Source: Candidatus Aenigmatarchaeota archaeon
Lineage (GTDB): Archaea > Aenigmatarchaeota > Aenigmatarchaeia > DAOWOJ01
Assembly (NCBI GenBank): GCA_030642125.1
Contig: DAOWOJ010000030.1
Location: 1 to 5,537 of the forward strand
Direction: 5' to 3'
Length of the DNA stretch: 5,537 nucleotides
In this document: positions 5,128-5,537 of the stretch, piece after piece
Position numbering within the stretch: the first letter of the stretch is position 1
Layout of the letters: each line of letters starts with the position of its first letter
Program-made: the position numbers and the translations under genes
Notes under the pieces: model-generated
What the model was told of the DNA's origin: nothing
The model's database searches: none
Seen by the model: only the letters and a program-made list of their open reading frames with translations

Positions 5128-5537
5128 ATGTCAGATGAAATTAATGAGATAATAAAAAATTACAAAGTTCAGATAGATGAACATTTAGAATCTTTCTTTG
5201 ATAAAAAAATAGATGAAGCCTCTCATATATCTGATTTTATAAAAGAAATTATCATCAATGCCAAAGAATTTTCATTGCGTGGAGGAAAAAGAATTAGACC
5301 AATATTTCTAATTCATGGGTATAATTGTTTATCAGATGAAAATAATGATGAAATTATAAAAACATCAATTTTTATTGAAATAATGCATAACTATCTATTA
5401 ATGCATGATGATATAATAGACGAAGATGAACTTAGAAGAGGAAATTCATCTTTTCATACGATGTATAAACATATTTACGAAAAAGAATTTGGAAAAATAA
5501 AATCTCTTAGATTTGGAGAAGGTATAGCAATTATAAC
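5128..5537 (+). CDS. Polyprenyl (geranylgeranyl/farnesyl) diphosphate synthase, N-terminal part
   Basis: This trans-prenyltransferase condenses isopentenyl diphosphate with allylic diphosphates to make C15-C20 chains, in archaea the precursors of ether-lipid side chains. The first 136 residues are in the window. GGKRIRP (52-58) is the isopentenyl-diphosphate-binding block. HNYLLMHDDIIDED (87-100) contains the first Asp-rich motif DDIID (94-98, Mg2+ and allylic substrate). It is followed by RRG (103-105), and the visible part ends in GEGIAII, matching the family's G-x-x-x-A-I-L-x-G-D block. The second Asp-rich motif lies beyond the edge. Tyr89, five residues before the first Asp, is an aromatic at the chain-length position that restricts archaeal synthases to short products. 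ATG at 5128 is the only ATG in reach before an in-frame stop (5095-5097), and no Shine-Dalgarno is present. Family is secure; the exact product length is inferred. Confidence 0.93.
   Translation, partial: MSDEINEIIKNYKVQIDEHLESFFDKKIDEASHISDFIKEIIINAKEFSLRGGKRIRPIFLIHGYNCLSDENNDEIIKTSIFIEIMHNYLLMHDDIIDEDELRRGNSSFHTMYKHIYEKEFGKIKSLRFGEGIAII

Noticed and set aside
1..5537. tRNA, rRNA, CRISPR or insertion-sequence signals
   Set aside because: No cloverleaf with a T-arm, no regularly spaced direct repeats, and no transposase or terminal inverted repeats were found by reading. The spaces between genes are all under 130 bases.

Overview
The window is a very AT-rich, gene-dense stretch of an archaeal chromosome. 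The archaeal assignment rests on the gene content (an archease plus RtcB RNA-ligase pair, an archaeal-style HtpX, a short-chain polyprenyl diphosphate synthase, a DUF362 protein and a protein with two V4R domains). It also rests on TATA-like boxes about 26-28 bases upstream of most first genes, with no visible Shine-Dalgarno sequences. That spacing predicts leaderless mRNAs. Low GC, short gaps and small genes would suit a DPANN-type lineage, but the sequence alone does not fix the phylum.

Left part (1-1523, minus strand): a two-gene operon for RNA ligation. Archease is followed after 2 bases by rtcB, which runs off the left edge without its C-terminus. Archease is the known activator of RtcB, so the pair should act together in tRNA splicing and RNA repair. 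A 79-base intergenic region (1524-1602) holds back-to-back TATA-like boxes for this operon and for the plus-strand gene.

Middle (1603-2910, plus strand): a 435-residue protein with two V4R (4-vinyl reductase) domains and a helical tail but no recognisable output domain. The second domain has the Cys/Glu/Cys/Cys spacing of the zinc site in phenol-sensor V4R domains. The first lacks the first cysteine. It is probably a small-molecule sensor or binder of unknown ligand.

Right part (2935-5001, minus strand): three same-strand genes separated by 31-32 bases, just enough for one TATA-like box each. In transcription order they are a DUF362 protein, the membrane protease HtpX and a small secreted or membrane-anchored protein. 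A 126-base divergent region (5002-5127) with an AT-only inverted repeat separates them from a plus-strand polyprenyl diphosphate synthase gene cut by the right edge, probably serving archaeal lipid synthesis.

No RNA gene, mobile element, CRISPR array or insertion sequence was seen. No stretch over 300 bases is without a gene. I see no clear new defence or mobile system. The most noteworthy items are the tandem V4R protein, the unusual metal-site context of RtcB and the regular leaderless promoter layout.
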